From: Triops longicaudatus
Lineage: Eukaryota; Arthropoda; Branchiopoda; Notostraca; Triopsidae
Length of the DNA stretch: 64,000 bases
NCBI GenBank assembly: GCA_022885665.1
Contig: JAGQDJ010000197.1
Span: 28,675 to 92,674, forward strand
Direction: 5' to 3'
Part shown: piece by piece, positions 60,786 through 64,000 of the stretch
Numbering within the stretch: position 1 is the first letter of the stretch
How the letters are laid out: every line of letters begins with the position of its first letter
Translations under genes and position numbers: made by a program
Notes under the pieces: model-generated
Databases searched by the model: none
What the model saw: only the letters and a program-made list of their open reading frames with translations
What the model was told of the DNA's origin: nothing

Positions 60786-63700
60786 ATGAGTGGGAAAAAG
60801 TCCGGTGCGCAACGAAGAGGCGGATCAGGCCGCATGGTCATCCCCGATGAAAGCTGTGTTCGGGTTAGTGTCGAGCACGATGGTGAACGAGGCCGTGGAA
60901 GTATGAGAAGCAGTGGTAGAGGCAGAGCAGGTACCGCAGAGCGCAAGGGACGTACCGGACGACCTGGACCAAATGGGCATGCCAGCGGCCACGGTTCAGC
61001 GCGCGCTTTGCATGACACTCGGCGACAAAAAAACACGCTCGCCCGAGGCCACATACCTGCAAACCAAGGGGAACCTCCACAGGCCAACAAGGATCAACTG
61101 TGGACTTGGCAGGATTTCATGAAGCTCAAGAACGCGGACGCGACCAATATTTCGTCCCAACTCACTAATCCGAAGCGAGATTTTCGCGGCTTTTTGAAAA
61201 CCACAGACCTTTCGCCAGTGACAATCGAAGCGATTTTCTGCGTGCTGGCCAAACTGGTCAATGAAGACGGAGCCAACGTCCAGCCCAGTACTTTTAACGA
61301 TATCTATACGATTCTAACTCAAGCCCGATTCGAAGACCGTTTGACATCGGCGGTCATTGCGTTAGCAACTGATTTCAAAGCCCGGCTTGACGAGCGCCAG
61401 CTGTTAACCAACCGTTTACTGCAAAACGTCGCTTCGTACTTCCAGGTCGTCGTCTTTGCCATTCCACTCACGGCGTGCGATAGCATAAGCCCCACGTTTT
61501 TCGCCAATTTCCTGGCACTTAAGTCGATGATCGAACTGAATGGGATCACCGTGGCAGAAGACATTTTTGACATGTATCATAAACTTGATCGCACCTTTCA
61601 GGAAGAGCTTGAAGCGCGAAAAGCCGAAAGACCTGCTCCTGAGCCTAAAAAATCTCTGATTTATGATTCAGAGATTTATAACATAGCGCCACCGGACAAT
61701 TTCCGGCGCTTAAGTGTGACGCCCACCATCGAGGACTTGACCTCAACCCACGAACCCTTCCTTCGTCCCCTTAGAGTCCAGGGTGAGTATCCTGACGTAG
61801 CAGAATACCTGGACCATCAATTCCGTCTGCTTCGCGAAGATTTCTTTCACCCGCTGCGTACTGGAATTCAAGAGTATATCAAATACACCCGCAATAACCC
61901 CCAGTGTCATAATTTCCAGCGAAAGAAAGCCCGTTTTGACAACGTGCGAGTTTACTTTGACGTAAAGATAGAAAGTTACCAAGTCGCGCAAGGCTCTCAC
62001 ATCATCTCCTTTTCCGTGGCCGGCTTGCAAAACATCCAGTGGGATTTTTCGAAGCGCTTGATGTTTGGCAGTTTACTCGTTTTAACATCAGATAACTTTG
62101 GCTCGATCCTTCTAGCGACGATAACGAAACGCAAACCGGAAGAATTGGCCAAAGGGCGTTTGGAGGTCAAGTTCGAGGACTCCGAACTGCATAAAGAGAA
62201 GCTGAAGAAAGTTTTCATTATGGTAGAATCCAACGTGTATTTTGAAGCTTATCGGAGTACTTTAGAAACGCTGCAGAAGATATCCGACAAGGATTTAGCG
62301 CTGCAAGATTATTTTTTGGGTCACATGAAGCAACCGCGTCCGCCGAAGTATTTGCAAGAGCGAGAGCAGCCCCCTCTTTACGACTTACGCTTCTTGGCAC
62401 CCAAGGAAACCATGGGTATTCGGACTGCTGACGGTCGGCTTGCGGTACACGATCTCGACATGGTGGCCATATTAGACCCTGCGCGCCGGCCGCCACCAGA
62501 AGCCTTGGGAATGGACAGGAGCCAAGCAGCGGCTCTTTACGCAGCGTTAACCCAAGAACTGGCCATCATTCAAGGGCCTCCTGGCACGGGCAAAACGTAC
62601 CTGGGCTTGAAGATCACGCAAGTTTTCTTGAAGAACTCTGCAATTTGGCAAAGCCAAAGACAGAGTCCCATTGTTGTCGTTTGCTACACGAACCATGCCT
62701 TGGATCAGTTTTTAGAAGGAATAATCAGCTTTACGAAGAATATTATTCGCGTCGGCGGTCAATCGCGCAACGAATCTTTAGCACCGTTCACCCTTCATCA
62801 ACGCCGGCGACATTACCGCCACCGGCGTGCGGATTTATCGGATTGGTCAATAAACGTTAAAAACCAGACAGAGGAATTACTGGCACGTATTATTTACTTA
62901 GAAAAAAACATTACCGCCACGACCGCTGAAGGAATTGCGTGTAGCCAGGTATTCAAAGAATGGGGCGTATTCGACGATAAAGTGGTAGATTTCTTCCAGA
63001 GGAGGAGAATGGCTGAATGGTTGTTTGTGTACTCGGAACACACCTTCATCAACGCCGGCGACATTACCGCCACCGGCGTGCGGATTTATCGGATTGGTCA
63101 ATAAACGTTAAAAACCAGACAGAGGAATTACTGGCACGTATTATTTACTTAGAAAAAAACATTACCGCCACGACCGCTGAAGGAATTGCGTGTAGCCAGG
63201 TATTCAAAGAATGGGGCGTATTCGACGATAAAGTGGTAGATTTCTTCCAGAGGAGGAGAATGGCTGAATGGTTGTTTGTGTACTCGGAACCAAACTTGAC
63301 TGAAACACTGTCATGTCTGAGGCAGTTGGCGACGAGGAAAGGCAATGCTGCTGCACCGGGAGTGGCCATGGCCCCAGCGGGCGCCCCGGGTTCAAAACCA
63401 ACCGTGGTAGACAAGGAGAATGAAGAGGAGGAAGAAGAATGGGAAAAGGAAGAAATTAACGACATTCTCGAACAACGCTTAGCGTTTGAACAAGACATGC
63501 AGCGGGACCTCGAAGACGTGGAGCAGCTGTTAATGAAACGGCAATTCCCTACGTTTCTGGAATATAGTATTCAGGATATTGATGATGAGATAGAAAATGT
63601 ACGTCAGCAGCTCAAAGTGGTATCAGGCGAAAAGGAGGAATCCTTTGCGTACTTGAACAGGTTGCAACAGCGACGTCGAACACTCGGAGACGTACTTCAA

Positions 63701-64000
63701 TGTATTCCACCTTTGACAGAAGTGCAAGCGCAGTTACTGCTGGCGAGAGATAATCTGTGTCAAATGACCATCGCGGAACGATGGATGCTGTACGGCTACT
63801 GGCTCACGAAGCTCGTAACGCAGGTACAGGAAGAACTTGGTGTACTTTCCAAAGAATATTTCAAACTGGATCGGAAGCGCAAAGACATTGAAACGGCCGA
63901 AAACGCAGAAATTTGCCGACGAGCAGCGGTCATTGGACTCACAACCACCGGGGCGGCCAAACATCGTCAACTGTTGTTGCAACTGAAGCCTAAAATTGGT
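60786..64000 (+). CDS. ZNFX1: ZNFX1 (NFX1-type zinc finger) SF1 helicase, 5' part; frame broken by a tandem repeat
   Basis: UPF1-like RNA helicase acting in antiviral sensing in vertebrates and small-RNA inheritance in worms. ATG 60786 follows an acceptor (TTCTTGTAG at 60761-60769). The N-terminus is Arg/Gly-rich; an ARM-like region (TWQDFMKLKNADATN onward) follows, then the helicase core with GPPGTGKT at about residue 597 and VVCYTNHALDQFLEGI. As sequenced, the frame stops at 63104 (772 codons) because of a 251-bp tandem duplication. Using one copy, translation continues through a coiled acidic insert to VIGLTTTGAAKHRQLL, which precedes helicase motif II, and stays open to the window edge. 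The zinc-finger half would lie to the right. Whether the gene is functional depends on whether the repeat is real. Confidence 0.9.
62792..63290 (+). repeat. Perfect 248-bp direct repeat (251-bp offset) in ZNFX1
   Basis: Bases 62792-63039 recur without a mismatch at 63043-63290, with ACA between the copies. The offset of 251 is not a multiple of three, so the second copy puts a TAA in frame at 63102-63104. Copy 1 continues the family protein (FTLHQRRRHYRHRR), and the sequence after copy 2 fits directly to the end of copy 1. Confidence 0.97.

Overview
The window is nuclear DNA of an animal. Genes are split by many short introns with GT..AG ends (often about 50-70 bp), the spaces between genes are AT-rich, and every protein recognised is metazoan. 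The fly-Ect4-like repeats before the SARM1 ARM domain and the Cys-rich block after the first SANT domain of the corepressor point to an ecdysozoan-type invertebrate. The species cannot be named from the sequence. All gene models below were assembled by hand from splice signals, reading phase and family similarity.

Layout. Minus strand, 1-11454: 5' two-thirds of an N-CoR/SMRT (SMRTER) corepressor gene that runs off the left edge. Minus strand, 13703-22414: a complete ten-exon AUTS2/FBRSL1 (tay bridge) homologue of 1341 residues. Plus strand, 23819-25763: a four-exon gene for a PhnD-like substrate-binding-fold protein of 297 residues. Minus strand, 25930-31390: a complete 18-exon importin-9 (1037 residues), convergent with the PhnD-like gene. 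Plus strand, 33595-38355: a complete 12-exon LIM-domain kinase (722 residues). Plus strand, about 43453-56713: SARM1/Ect4 (ARM-SAM-SAM-TIR NADase). Plus strand, 60786 to the right edge: the 5' half of a ZNFX1 helicase gene. A decayed LINE endonuclease lies at 59395-59880.

The most notable observations are four. (1) The SARM1 stop codon is TGA followed by CTAG, a known readthrough context, and the frame stays open across one intron into a 343-codon exon. (2) Upstream of the shared SARM1 exon are at least six short ATG exons whose splice donors all fall in the same phase, which looks like an array of alternative first exons. (3) The ZNFX1 helicase exon carries a perfect 248-bp direct repeat at 251-bp spacing that breaks the frame; removing one unit restores it. 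(4) The PhnD-like gene is a bacterial-transporter fold in an intron-bearing animal gene.

The genes do not form an operon or pathway. N-CoR and AUTS2 are both nuclear chromatin regulators and lie head-to-tail; LIMK (actin), importin-9 (nuclear import), SARM1 (NAD+ hydrolysis, axon degeneration, innate immunity) and ZNFX1 (antiviral and small-RNA helicase) appear to be independent neighbours. Head-to-head pairs AUTS2/PhnD-like (1.4 kb apart) and importin-9/LIMK (2.2 kb apart) may share promoter regions.
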